Assembly (NCBI GenBank): GCA_050290865.1
Contig: JBNKIW010000003.1
Location: 171,355-235,354 of the forward strand
DNA: 64,000 bases
DNA from: JARRLC01 sp050290865
GTDB taxonomy: Bacteria > Pseudomonadota > Alphaproteobacteria > Rhizobiales > Rhodomicrobiaceae
Direction: 5' to 3'
In this document: positions 44,777 to 53,279 of the stretch, piece after piece
How positions within the stretch are numbered: position 1 is the first letter of the stretch
How the letters are laid out: each line of letters opens with the position of its first letter
The notes under the pieces: generated by a model
What the model was told of the DNA's origin: nothing
What the model saw: the letters and a program-made list of their open reading frames with translations, nothing else
The model's database searches: none
Translations under genes and position numbers: made by a program

Positions 44777-47503
44777 ATGGCACATAACGACGATCGCCCT
44801 GCACCTGAAGCCCTGCTCGAGGAAGCCAACCGCGAACGGCGCGGCAAGCTGAAGATTTTTCTCGGCGCCTTTCCCGGCGTCGGCAAAACCTACTCCATGC
44901 TGGAGGCGGCGCAGGCGCATCTTCGTGAAGGGGTGGATGTCGTCGTCGGCATCGTCGAAACCCACGGGCGGGCCGAAACCGAAACGCTCCTGCGTGGCCT
45001 CGAAGCCATCCCGCGCCAGCAGATTTTCTATCGCGGACGCTATTTCGGCGAGATGGACATCGCGGCGGTCCAGAAGCGCCGCCCGAAGATCGTGCTGGTC
45101 GATGAACTCGCCCACACCAACATCCCCGGCAGCCGCCACGAGAAGCGTTACCAGGACGTCGAAGACCTGCTGGCCGCGGGCATCGACGTCTACACCACGC
45201 TCAACATCCAGCATATCGAAAGCCTTAACGATGTCGTGGCGCGCATCGCGCGTATCCAGGTGCGCGAGACCCTGCCCGACAAGGTGCTGGAACTGGCGAG
45301 CGAAATCGAGCTGATCGACCTGCCGCCCGACGACCTCATCCAGCGCCTGCGCCAGGGCAAGGTCTACATGCCGGAGCAGGCGGGCCGCGCCATCGTCCAT
45401 TTCTTCTCGAAGGGCAATCTCACCGCCCTGCGCGAGTTGGCCATGCGCATCGCCGCGGAGCGGGTGGACGCGCAGATGGTCAACTACATGCGCGCGCACG
45501 CCATCCCCGGCCCGTGGCCCGCGCAGGACCGCCTCCTGGTGTGCCTGAACGAAGCGCCCGTCGCCAAGCGGCTGGTGCGCTCGGCGCGGCGCATGGCCGA
45601 GCGCCAGCGCATTCCCTGGATCGCGCTCTATGTGCGCACGCCCTACTACGACAGTCTGCCCGAGGCCGCCAAGGACCGTATCGCCGAGGCCATGCGTCTC
45701 GCCGAGCGCCTGGAAGGCGAGGTCGTGACCATTCACGCCGAATCCCGCGTCGCCGACGAAATCATCGCCTATGCTCTGAAACGCAACGTCACGCGGCTCC
45801 TGCTCGGACGCCAGCGTCCGCGCCGCTGGACCGGCTTCCTGCGCGAGACGGTGGCGCAGGAACTGATGCGCAAGGCCACCCGGTTCGAGGTGACCCTGAT
45901 CTCGCCCGACGACGAAGAGGCGCGCAAGGACGTCATCAGCAGCGGCTTTCTGGAGCTTGCCGGGGAATGGGACTCCTACGCGCTGGCAACGGCGGGCATC
46001 GCCGTGGCGGTGGCGCTCGGATACGGGATTTCGCTGTTTCTGCCGCTGCCGAACATCTGGCTCGTCTTCATGACGGCGGTGATCCTGATCGCCATCTATA
46101 TCGGGCGCGGGGCGTCGATCTTCGCCAGCATACTCAGCTTTCTCGGCTACAACATCTTCTTCACCAAGCCGTTTTACGGCTTCTCCGGCTTCCGGCGCGA
46201 CGATCTCCTGACGATCGTGTTCTTCCTCATCGTCTCCGTCGTGGTCGGCAACCTCGCAGCGCGGCTGAAAGTGCAGATCCAGTCCATGCGCCATTCCGCG
46301 CAGCGCACCAACAACCTCTATGAATTCAGCCGCAAGATCGCCGCTGCGGCTTCGCTGGAGGACGTGCTGTGGGCGGCGGTGCACCATGTCGCGTCAACGC
46401 TGCAATCGGCCTCGCTGGTGCTCCTGCCGCAGAAGGACCGGCGGCTGCGCATCGCCGCGGGCTATCCGCCCGAGGACCAGCTTGCGCTCAAGGACTGGGG
46501 CGCGGCGGAATGGGCCTGGGAGCACGGCCGCCCGGCAGGCTGGAAATCCGACACGCTGCCCGCCGCCGACTGGCTGTTCCTGCCGATGCGCACCCGGCGC
46601 GGCATGGTCGGCCTGCTCGGTGTGTCGTTCAGGGACCGGCAGCGGCCGCTTGCGCCCGATCAGTGGCGGCTCCTGGAAGCACTCGTGGACCAGGTGGCCG
46701 TGGCCGTGGAGCGGACCAATCTGGCCTCGGACATCGAAGAGGCGCGGCTCCTGACCGAGACCGAGCAACTGCGGTCCGCGCTTCTGTCCTCCGTTTCCCA
46801 CGATCTGCGCACGCCGCTCGTTTCCATCGTCGGTTCCGCCACGACGCTGACCACCGTGGAGAACCTGTCGGACACCGAGCGCAAGGAACTGGTAACGACG
46901 ATCCTCGATGAGAGCGAGCGCCTCAACCGCTTCGTGCAGAACCTCCTCGACATGACACGGCTCGGCTATGGCGCGCTGCAGCCCAAGCGCGAATGGTTCG
47001 ACCTGCGCGAAATCGCGGGCCGCGCGCTGAAGCAACTCGGCAAACCGATGGAAAAACGGCAGGTTATTCTCGATATCGCCGCGTCGTTGCCGCCGGTTCA
47101 TGTTGACCCGGTATTAATGGAACAGGTTCTGGTCAACATCCTGGACAATGCGGCGAAATACACCGCCGATGGCGGCGTGATCGCCTTGCGCGCGGTCCAG
47201 AAGGAAAACGAACTCGTCCTGCACATTACCGACGACGGTATCGGCATCCCGCCGGAGTCGCGCAATGCGGTCTTCGACATCTTCTACCGGGTCCGCGCCA
47301 GGGATTCGCAGATTGCCGGAACCGGCCTCGGCCTGTCGATCTGCCGCGGCATCATCGAGGCCCATGGCGGGCGTATCGCGGCCAAGGACGGGCCTGGCGG
47401 CAAGGGGACGACCATCGAGATCCTCCTGCCGATGACCGAACCGCCCGTGCTTCCCGAGGGGGACGCACAGGAACAGTTGAGTGAGGAAACCGGGGCCGCG
47501 TGA
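44777..47503 (+). CDS. kdpD: Sensor histidine kinase KdpD
   Basis: 908-residue KdpD. N-terminal KdpD domain with Walker A GAFPGVGKT (about 30-38) and Walker B VDELAHTN, then a universal-stress-type domain (about 250-375), four transmembrane helices (about 400-500), a GAF-like domain (about 520-650), and a HisKA-HATPase core with the phosphorylated His675 in SVSHDLRTPL and the glycine boxes GTGLGLSI. It senses K+ limitation and phosphorylates KdpE. Full length, overlapping kdpE by one to four bases. Confidence 0.97.
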   Translation: MAHNDDRPAPEALLEEANRERRGKLKIFLGAFPGVGKTYSMLEAAQAHLREGVDVVVGIVETHGRAETETLLRGLEAIPRQQIFYRGRYFGEMDIAAVQKRRPKIVLVDELAHTNIPGSRHEKRYQDVEDLLAAGIDVYTTLNIQHIESLNDVVARIARIQVRETLPDKVLELASEIELIDLPPDDLIQRLRQGKVYMPEQAGRAIVHFFSKGNLTALRELAMRIAAERVDAQMVNYMRAHAIPGPWPAQDRLLVCLNEAPVAKRLVRSARRMAERQRIPWIALYVRTPYYDSLPEAAKDRIAEAMRLAERLEGEVVTIHAESRVADEIIAYALKRNVTRLLLGRQRPRRWTGFLRETVAQELMRKATRFEVTLISPDDEEARKDVISSGFLELAGEWDSYALATAGIAVAVALGYGISLFLPLPNIWLVFMTAVILIAIYIGRGASIFASILSFLGYNIFFTKPFYGFSGFRRDDLLTIVFFLIVSVVVGNLAARLKVQIQSMRHSAQRTNNLYEFSRKIAAAASLEDVLWAAVHHVASTLQSASLVLLPQKDRRLRIAAGYPPEDQLALKDWGAAEWAWEHGRPAGWKSDTLPAADWLFLPMRTRRGMVGLLGVSFRDRQRPLAPDQWRLLEALVDQVAVAVERTNLASDIEEARLLTETEQLRSALLSSVSHDLRTPLVSIVGSATTLTTVENLSDTERKELVTTILDESERLNRFVQNLLDMTRLGYGALQPKREWFDLREIAGRALKQLGKPMEKRQVILDIAASLPPVHVDPVLMEQVLVNILDNAAKYTADGGVIALRAVQKENELVLHITDDGIGIPPESRNAVFDIFYRVRARDSQIAGTGLGLSICRGIIEAHGGRIAAKDGPGGKGTTIEILLPMTEPPVLPEGDAQEQLSEETGAA

Positions 47504-48189
47504 TGACGAATCGTATTCTAGTCGTTGATGACGAGCCGCAAATCCGCAAATTCCTGCGCATCAGCCTGACGTCTCAGGGCTACGAGGTCGTCGAGGCGCC
47601 ACGCGGCGAGGAGGGCATCGCCAAATGCGCGACGGCGCAGCCCGGCCTCGTCATCCTGGATCTCGGCCTGCCCGATCTCGACGGTCAGCAGGTCATCAGC
47701 CGCATCCGCGAATGGTCGGATGTGCCAATCATCGTCCTGTCGGTGCGCACGCGGGAGACCGAAAAAGTCAGCGCGCTGGACAGCGGCGCCAACGATTACG
47801 TCACCAAGCCCTTCAGCATCGACGAACTGCTCGCCCGGATCCGCGCCGCAATGCGCTCGCGCCTGGGCACGGCGGAAACGGCGGAATTCGTCATCGGCGA
47901 GCTGATCGTGGACGTTCCGCGCCGCAGAGTCTCGGTCGGCGGTGACGATGTGAAACTGACGCGCAAAGAGTTCGAGCTTCTGCGCATGCTGGCCAGGAAC
48001 GCGGGGCGCATCATCACACACCGGCAGATCCTGCGCGAAGTCTGGGGACCGGCGCATGAGGACGATGTGCACTATCTGCGCATCTATATCGCCCATCTGC
48101 GCCAGAAGCTCGGCGACGATCCCGCCAACCCGCAATTCATCGAAAGCGAGCCCGGGGTCGGCTACCGGCTGATCACGATTGCGGCGTGA
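47503..48189 (+). CDS. kdpE: Response regulator KdpE
   Basis: 228-residue OmpR-type response regulator. Receiver: D9-D10 acidic pocket, phosphoacceptor D53 in LVILDLGLPD, T/S at about 80 and K102. C-terminal winged helix with KLTRKEFELLRMLARNAGRI and the recognition-wing YRLITI ending. The ATG at 47503 overlaps the kdpD stop (TGATG); an in-frame GTG at 47500 would add one codon. It activates the kdp promoter, expected within 40000-40100. Confidence 0.97.
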   Translation: MTNRILVVDDEPQIRKFLRISLTSQGYEVVEAPRGEEGIAKCATAQPGLVILDLGLPDLDGQQVISRIREWSDVPIIVLSVRTRETEKVSALDSGANDYVTKPFSIDELLARIRAAMRSRLGTAETAEFVIGELIVDVPRRRVSVGGDDVKLTRKEFELLRMLARNAGRIITHRQILREVWGPAHEDDVHYLRIYIAHLRQKLGDDPANPQFIESEPGVGYRLITIAA

Positions 48190-48369
48190 ACGGCGCGCGT
48201 CCGGCGACAGCGGAATTCTCCCTGCCTTTTGCAATTTGTCTCGAAATCGGAGATGCTCTTCCCTGCTCAAGGCCCGCGCATGTTTGCCATGATCTGTAGC
48301 GCAAACATGGAGATGAACAACGTTCTCGAAAGCCGGAGACCCGCCCAACGAAGCGGGGTGGTAGCATAG

Positions 48370-49317
48370 ATGCAGTGGCGCATTCGCAGCAGCGCGCACG
48401 CCGTGGCGGAGCGCAATTGTCCGTCACTCGCCGGAACCGGTCGGGCGCGGCGAAGGATGTTCATCATTCACAATGCGATCGCCGGCATGCGGCGGCGCTG
48501 GCTTCTTCGCAATGTTTGCCGCGAACTGCAAGCGGCGGGCGTTGAATTGTCCGTCGTCGCGGCCGACAGCCTGGAGATGGATATCCGCCTCGCCAAGGAG
48601 GCCGCGGCCTCGGGCGATTATGACGCCGTCGTTGCGGCGGGCGGCGACAGCACCGTGCGCGGCGCCGGGATCGGGCTGGTCGGCAGCGGCGTGCCGCTCG
48701 GCATCATCCCCATCGGCACCGGCAACGTCCTGGCGGAGGAGATCCGCTTTCGCGGCAGGCCCCGCACCGTGGCGCGCCGTCTCGTTCATGGCCCGGCGGT
48801 GCCCATCCATGCCGGACGCGCCAACAGTTCATGTTTCTTCGCCATGGCCGGGGCCGGATTCGACGCGCGTGTTCTCGCCCGTCTCGACACGCGTTGGAAA
48901 CGCCGTCTCGGCAAACTCGCCTATGTCTGGCCCGTGCTGCGCGAACTGGCGCGCACACCCGTTGTGTTCAACGCCGTGATCGACGGCGAGCACCATCGCT
49001 GCAGCTGGCTGATCATCGCCAAAGCCGCGCGCTATGGCGGCCCGTTCCTTCTCACGCGCCGACAGTCCCTGGAAAAGGCGGGGTTCCATGCGGTCATCAT
49101 CAACGCCCGCACCCGGTTCGCGCTGATGGGCGTGATCATGGCTATTGCTCTCGGGAGAGCGGAGCGTCATCGCGACGTTCGGATCATACCCTGCCAGAGG
49201 GCCACCATTCCCCGGCAGCCGGGCATCCCCATTCAGCTCGACGGCGAGATGTCCGGCGAGGCGCCGCTGGAGATAGAGTCAACGGCACTGCCCGTGCATC
49301 TGATCTATCCGCATTGA
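48370..49317 (+). CDS. Diacylglycerol kinase family lipid kinase-like protein
   Basis: 315-residue DagK-catalytic-domain protein of the YegS/LCB5 group. The nucleotide motif normally GGDGT reads GGDST (G91 to T95), an unusual Gly-to-Ser change; the later motif PIGTGNVLAEEIRF is intact. Residues 1-29 are basic and low in conservation, and the ATG at codon 30 (48457) may be the true start, though its ribosome site would be too close. It may phosphorylate a lipid such as diacylglycerol or a sphingoid base. Monocistronic, 180 bases after kdpE. Confidence 0.83.
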   Translation: MQWRIRSSAHAVAERNCPSLAGTGRARRRMFIIHNAIAGMRRRWLLRNVCRELQAAGVELSVVAADSLEMDIRLAKEAAASGDYDAVVAAGGDSTVRGAGIGLVGSGVPLGIIPIGTGNVLAEEIRFRGRPRTVARRLVHGPAVPIHAGRANSSCFFAMAGAGFDARVLARLDTRWKRRLGKLAYVWPVLRELARTPVVFNAVIDGEHHRCSWLIIAKAARYGGPFLLTRRQSLEKAGFHAVIINARTRFALMGVIMAIALGRAERHRDVRIIPCQRATIPRQPGIPIQLDGEMSGEAPLEIESTALPVHLIYPH

Positions 49318-49338
49318 GGACGCGCGGCGCCAGCCCGT

Positions 49339-50157
49339 TCACTGCCCGTAGCGCCACCAGGGCTGGTAAGGCCGCTCATACCGGCGGCGGTAAGTCCGGT
49401 CGCGGTAGGTCGTGTATTCCTCATCATCCGCCCCGTAATACTCGTCATCATATTGCCGGTCGCTGCGGCGCCGGCGGTCGTCCGCCTGAGCGTTGTCGCC
49501 ATCGGCATAGTCGCCCCGATCATACTGACGGTCGTCATACCGGCGATCGTCATATTGCCCGTCGCTCCCATACTGCCGGTCAACGGAGGCGTCGTCGCGC
49601 TGGCCGCGGTCACGGCTGGCAGAAGCGCTGTCGCCTCTCCGGCTGTCCCTCTGTTTCCGCCGCCCGCGTGCATCCTCATTGCCGTCGTCGCGCTTGGAAG
49701 GCTGGTTTCGGGCATATGTCCCGCCGCCGCGGCGGCCGCGGAATACGAGCATGCTGTCCTTGCTATCCTCGGAGTAGCCCTTGATCCGGCAATCCTTTCC
49801 GGAATAGACCGGCGCCTGTCCCTGCAGCACGATTTTGCCCCCGGCACTGTTGATCGTGCCTTCGACGAAATAATCGACCGGCTCGCAGCCCGCCTTGAAG
49901 ATCTTGGCGTAGCCCGAGACGCGCCCGTCCTTCTTCACCTTGCCGTCGAACAGGACCGTGCCGTTCCTCACGCCCGCTTTTCTTAGGCTCTCCTTCGGTC
50001 TGACGAAGGTGATCGTGCGCTTTTCTCCGTTCTCCTTCAGCGTCACCCGCGAGCCATCGTGCTCCCAGGCGCTGGTCGCCGCGAAAACGGGCGAAGCAAG
50101 GCAGGCGCCCGCTGCTCCTGCGGCAGCAATAACGGCAAGTCTGGCAAAGCCACGCAT
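49339..50157 (-). CDS. Secreted protein with Asp/Arg/Tyr-rich low-complexity tail
   Basis: 272 residues from the ATG at 50157, which has a strong AGAGGAGGC ribosome site. Signal peptide with cleavage near PVFAAT (about residue 26). Residues 27-135 are a compact domain with SRVTLKENGEKRTITFVRPK, a C-containing AGCEPVDYFVEGTI and YSGKDCRIKGYS. The rest (about 136-272) is disordered, built from Asp, Arg, Tyr and Gln (runs such as DRQYDDRRYDDRQYD). The base sequence there is correspondingly repetitive. Possible RNA, metal or polysaccharide interaction is a guess. Cotranscription with the MoxR gene 112 bases upstream is possible. Confidence 0.7.
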   Translation of the reverse strand: MRGFARLAVIAAAGAAGACLASPVFAATSAWEHDGSRVTLKENGEKRTITFVRPKESLRKAGVRNGTVLFDGKVKKDGRVSGYAKIFKAGCEPVDYFVEGTINSAGGKIVLQGQAPVYSGKDCRIKGYSEDSKDSMLVFRGRRGGGTYARNQPSKRDDGNEDARGRRKQRDSRRGDSASASRDRGQRDDASVDRQYGSDGQYDDRRYDDRQYDRGDYADGDNAQADDRRRRSDRQYDDEYYGADDEEYTTYRDRTYRRRYERPYQPWWRYGQ

Positions 50158-50269
50158 GATGAGGCCTCCTCTGGTCCCCGGCATGATTCGGTCTATACCA
50201 TGAATACACGAGTGCCCGGACATCACAAACACGATGAAGAATACGGTTGCTGCCCCCAATTCCGCCGCG

Positions 50270-51115
50270 TCAGTTGTTCTTTCGTCGCGTCATGAAGGCG
50301 AGACGTTCAAAGAGATGGACGTCCTGCTCGTTCTTCAATAGCGCACCATGCAATGGCGGAATAGCCCTTTTCGGGTCGCGCTCACGCAAGGTTTCGGCGT
50401 CGATATCCTCGTTGAGAAGAAGCTTGAGCCAGTCGAGCAGCTCCGAGGTCGACGGTTTCTTCTTCAGCCCCGGCACCTCGCGGAGGTCGTAGAAGATGGT
50501 GAGCGCCTCGCGCAGGAGCCGCTGCTTGAGGCCGGGAAAATGCACATCGACGATCTCCGCCATCACTTCCGGATCCGGGAATTTGATGTAATGGAAGAAA
50601 CAGCGGCGCAGGAACGCGTCCGGCAACTCCTTCTCGTTATTGGAAGTGATCATCACGATGGGGCGCTGCGCCGCGCGGACGGTCTCGCCGGTCTCGTAGA
50701 CGTGGAATTCCATGCGGTCGAGTTCCTGCAGGAGATCGTTCGGAAACTCGATGTCGGCCTTGTCGATCTCGTCGATGAGAAGGACGGGGCGCTGGGGCGC
50801 CGTGAATGCTTCCCACAGCTTGCCTTGGCGGATGTAATTGCGGATATCTTTCACGCGCTCGTCGCCGAGCTGGCTGTCGCGCAGACGGCTGACGGCGTCA
50901 TAATCGTACAGCCCCTGTTGCGCCTTCGTCGTGGATTTGATGTGCCATTCTATGAGCGGCGCGCCCAGGCTGGTGGCGACCTCGCGTGCCAGAATGGTCT
51001 TGCCCGTGCCCGGCTCGCCCTTGATGAGCAACGGCCGCTCCAGTGCGATCGCAGCATTGACGGCGACCCGGAGATCGTCGGTCGCGACATAGGTGCTCGT
51101 GCCTTCAAAACGCAT
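50270..51115 (-). CDS. MoxR-family AAA+ ATPase
   Basis: 281-residue AAA+ ATPase of the MoxR/CoxD group, chaperones that mature metalloenzymes or complexes together with VWA-domain proteins. Walker A GEPGTGKT (about 33-40), Walker B LLIDEIDKAD (about 112-121), sensor 1 MITSNNEKELPDAFLRR. A compact C-terminal lid domain follows. The VWA (CoxE-like) gene usually next to it is missing; downstream on the same strand is only the low-complexity secreted protein. Start at 51115 gives MRFEGTSTYVAT. Confidence 0.9.
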   Translation of the reverse strand: MRFEGTSTYVATDDLRVAVNAAIALERPLLIKGEPGTGKTILAREVATSLGAPLIEWHIKSTTKAQQGLYDYDAVSRLRDSQLGDERVKDIRNYIRQGKLWEAFTAPQRPVLLIDEIDKADIEFPNDLLQELDRMEFHVYETGETVRAAQRPIVMITSNNEKELPDAFLRRCFFHYIKFPDPEVMAEIVDVHFPGLKQRLLREALTIFYDLREVPGLKKKPSTSELLDWLKLLLNEDIDAETLRERDPKRAIPPLHGALLKNEQDVHLFERLAFMTRRKNN

Positions 51116-51259
51116 GCAGATATTTCCAGATGGTTGCAGTCGCCCTAATTAAAGGTGTGACGGGCACTCTGACAAGCGCTTCGGTTGCGAAAGACCTGCC
51201 CGCGCCCGCTCGCCGATGCGTAGACCTACGGAGTGCCATACCCGCTTTCTGACGTCATA

Positions 51260-51304
51260 TTAACCCTTCGTTGGTGTTTCTCGCGCAGGTTAAAGGAGGA
51301 TTAA
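51260..51304 (+). promoter_or_regulatory. CtrA-like boxes upstream of the FlgE-like gene
   Basis: Bases 51290-51304 read TTAA-AGGAGGA-TTAA followed by C, a full match to the alphaproteobacterial CtrA consensus TTAAN7TTAAC. A second, partial site TTAA-CCCTTCG-TTGG lies at 51260-51274. The full box overlaps what would be the promoter of the gene starting at 51333. CtrA drives flagellar genes in many Alphaproteobacteria, agreeing with the hook-like product. Confidence 0.5.
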
Positions 51305-51332
51305 CATCTGGCTGTATGTGAAGGAGGCCTCC

Positions 51333-52463
51333 ATGGGGCTCATCCAGGCGATCGCATCGGCGCCGGGATTGCGGAACCTTGCCGTGACCGCGTTTTCCGG
51401 CCCGCGCGAGTATGGCGGGGCGATCGAGCCCGATTTTGCCCTGCCCTGGGACGGGACGGTGGAAAGCGTCGCGGAAACGGATGTGGCCGCGATCTATCTC
51501 GTGTGCTCGCAGAACGGCGTGACCTCCGAGGGGGAACCGGTTTTCAGCCGGGCCTTCGCGTCGGATGACGAGGGCCTCGCTCTCAGCGAGGATGGCTACC
51601 TCATCAACAGCGCGGGCCATTTCCTGCTCGGCATCCCGCTGGACGAGGACGGCCGCCCCGCGTCGCCCGAGCCGGAAATCCTGCACGTCGATGCAACCGG
51701 CGTCGAACCGGCGGCAACGAGCCGCATCCGCTACCGTGCCAATCTGGCCTCCTTCCCGATGACCGCGAACGCCAATTTCGAGATCCCCGGCAGCGAGCTT
51801 CTCGACAAGACGGTGTTCGCCCGCGACCCGACCGCGCAGGGCTCGGGCGTCGTCCTGGGCGACGACCGGATGAAATTCATCGACCGATCGCTGTCCGGCG
51901 GCACGATCGGGGCGTTTTCCATGGACGGCGACGCGGTGCCGATCGCCCTGCGCTGGGCCAAGATCGGCACGCTGCGCACCATGGGGCGCGACGTATGGAA
52001 CCTGTTCTACCGCCTCCGCCGAGCCCCTCGCGCGGGTGAGGTCGCCTGGAAGAACACCGGGCAGAATTTCATTTTCGCCGCCGACGGACGCATGGATGAG
52101 GGCGCGCTGACCGCCCCGATTCTGGACATGATCGTCGATGGCGCGCGGCTCGGGAACGTCACTCTCGCCTTCGGCCAAGGCGGCATCACCCAGTTCGCCG
52201 ACCGCTCCGGCCTCGTCAAGGTGCTGGAGGCGCGTGCGGACGGGCGGCGCGGCGGCCTTTTCACCGGCATTTCGATGTCGTCGCGAGGGCGCCTGTTCGC
52301 CCATTACGAGGGCAGCCCGATGCGACCCGTGGCCGATGTGCATTTTACGGGCGACGAACCCTGGTTCGAAGCCGGAGCCGGGCAGCCGGTGCAGCCAGAA
52401 GCAGGGTCGCACCCCCTTTGCCATGAGCGCGCAAGCGAACTTGCTTCGGAAAACCTGTATTAG
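51333..52463 (+). CDS. Orphan flagellar hook (FlgE)-like protein, C-terminally truncated
   Basis: 376 residues from the ATG at 51333, which has a perfect AAGGAGG ribosome site (a GTG at 51318 lies before it). The middle resembles FlgE hook domains: GYLINSAGHFLLGIPLDEDG near residue 90, GGTIGAFSMDGDAVPIALRW near residue 187, DVWNLFYR, and NVTLAFGQGGITQFADRSG near residue 275. The conserved hook-rod N-terminal D0 helix is not seen, and the C-terminal D0 helix (usually containing QQAYSANTR-like motifs) is missing: after ADVHFTGDE the sequence changes, and residues about 353-376 are encoded by a dispersed repeat that also gives the stop. No other flagellar gene is nearby. It may be a pseudogene or a repurposed hook-like protein. 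Confidence 0.72.
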   Translation: MGLIQAIASAPGLRNLAVTAFSGPREYGGAIEPDFALPWDGTVESVAETDVAAIYLVCSQNGVTSEGEPVFSRAFASDDEGLALSEDGYLINSAGHFLLGIPLDEDGRPASPEPEILHVDATGVEPAATSRIRYRANLASFPMTANANFEIPGSELLDKTVFARDPTAQGSGVVLGDDRMKFIDRSLSGGTIGAFSMDGDAVPIALRWAKIGTLRTMGRDVWNLFYRLRRAPRAGEVAWKNTGQNFIFAADGRMDEGALTAPILDMIVDGARLGNVTLAFGQGGITQFADRSGLVKVLEARADGRRGGLFTGISMSSRGRLFAHYEGSPMRPVADVHFTGDEPWFEAGAGQPVQPEAGSHPLCHERASELASENLY

Positions 52464-52552
52464 AGTCAACGAGTCGCCAATGCCCCTGATCCGCCGGATG
52501 TCCCGAAAGCCCGCGCGGCAAGTGGGGCCGGACTTCCCTCGGGGCTGCTGGA
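52391..52552. repeat. Decayed copy of the A+B palindromic composite
   Basis: The sequence aligns from end to end with 31749-31905: CAGCC...ACCCC(G/C)(T)TTTGCC, then CGAACTTG(G)CT, CTGTA(C/T)TAGA(T/G)TCAA, CCTGATCCGC, GTCC(T/C)GAAAGC, CGCGGCAA(A/G)TG and GGACTTC. The inverted-repeat pairing is largely lost. It covers the last 73 bases of the FlgE-like gene, including its stop, and the start of the 324-base gap before dksA. The rest of that gap (52553-52787) holds the dksA promoter region only. Confidence 0.75.
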
Positions 52553-52787
52553 AGGGCGGCAATACGGGCCGCTTAACTCTCCGGTAGATCCCCCATGGTA
52601 GAAATAGGCCGTTGGGAAGACTTCAGAGGGACGAGCACGTCCGCCTCGCGATCGTTGAGCTTGACTTAGCGGCTTTTCGGGTTAAATACGAGCCGCACAT
52701 GCGCTGTCTCTATGGGGTCGTTTTTACACGAATACGACGGTGCGGCGAGTGACCGAGACTCGGGCAAAGATCGACAAGGGGAGTACC

Positions 52788-53204
52788 ATGGGCGGGTCTG
52801 CTCTGCCGGACGATTATCGGCCGTCGGAAGACGAACCGTTTATGGGCGAGCGCCAGCGGCAGTATTTCCGTAAGCGCCTCCTCGACTGGAAAAACGAGAT
52901 TCTGTTGTCCAGCCGCGAAACGCTGGACAACCTGCAGCAATCCGCGCAGCATCCGGACCTTACCGACCGCGCCTCGTCCGAAACCGAACGCGCCCTTGAG
53001 CTGCGCGCGCGCGACCGCCAGCGCAAGCTGATCGCCAAGATCGACGCCGCGCTGGAGCGGATCGAAAACGGTACCTACGGATATTGCGAAGAATCCGGCG
53101 AGCCGATCAGCTTGAAACGGCTCGACGCCCGGCCCATCGCGACGCTGGGCATCGAGGCGCAGGAGCGCCACGAACGCCGCGAACGCATCTACCGCGACGA
53201 ATAA
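52788..53204 (+). CDS. dksA: RNA polymerase-binding transcription factor DksA
   Basis: 138-residue DksA, acting in the RNA polymerase secondary channel with ppGpp. The ATG at 52788 has AAGGGGAGTACC before it; the frame opens 16 codons earlier without a good start. The coiled-coil tip aspartates D57 and D60 (HPDLTDRASSE) are conserved. The C-terminal zinc finger keeps only C100 of four cysteines, the others being S103, G121 and A124, as in zinc-independent alphaproteobacterial forms. Convergent with the antiporter gene. Confidence 0.94.
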   Translation: MGGSALPDDYRPSEDEPFMGERQRQYFRKRLLDWKNEILLSSRETLDNLQQSAQHPDLTDRASSETERALELRARDRQRKLIAKIDAALERIENGTYGYCEESGEPISLKRLDARPIATLGIEAQERHERRERIYRDE

Positions 53205-53242
53205 GAGGCCCGCGGGCGCTCTCGCCCCGGCCGAAACTGTGA

Positions 53243-53265
53243 AGGCCGGATCCGGCGTCCGGCCT
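53243..53265. terminator. Hairpin between convergent dksA and antiporter genes
   Basis: Perfect 8-bp stem AGGCCGGA/TCCGGCCT with a 7-base loop, in the 75-base space between two convergent stops. A long T-run is missing on both strands, so efficiency is uncertain, but position and symmetry suggest a bidirectional terminator. Confidence 0.45.
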
Positions 53266-53279
53266 CCTTGCTCACGCTC

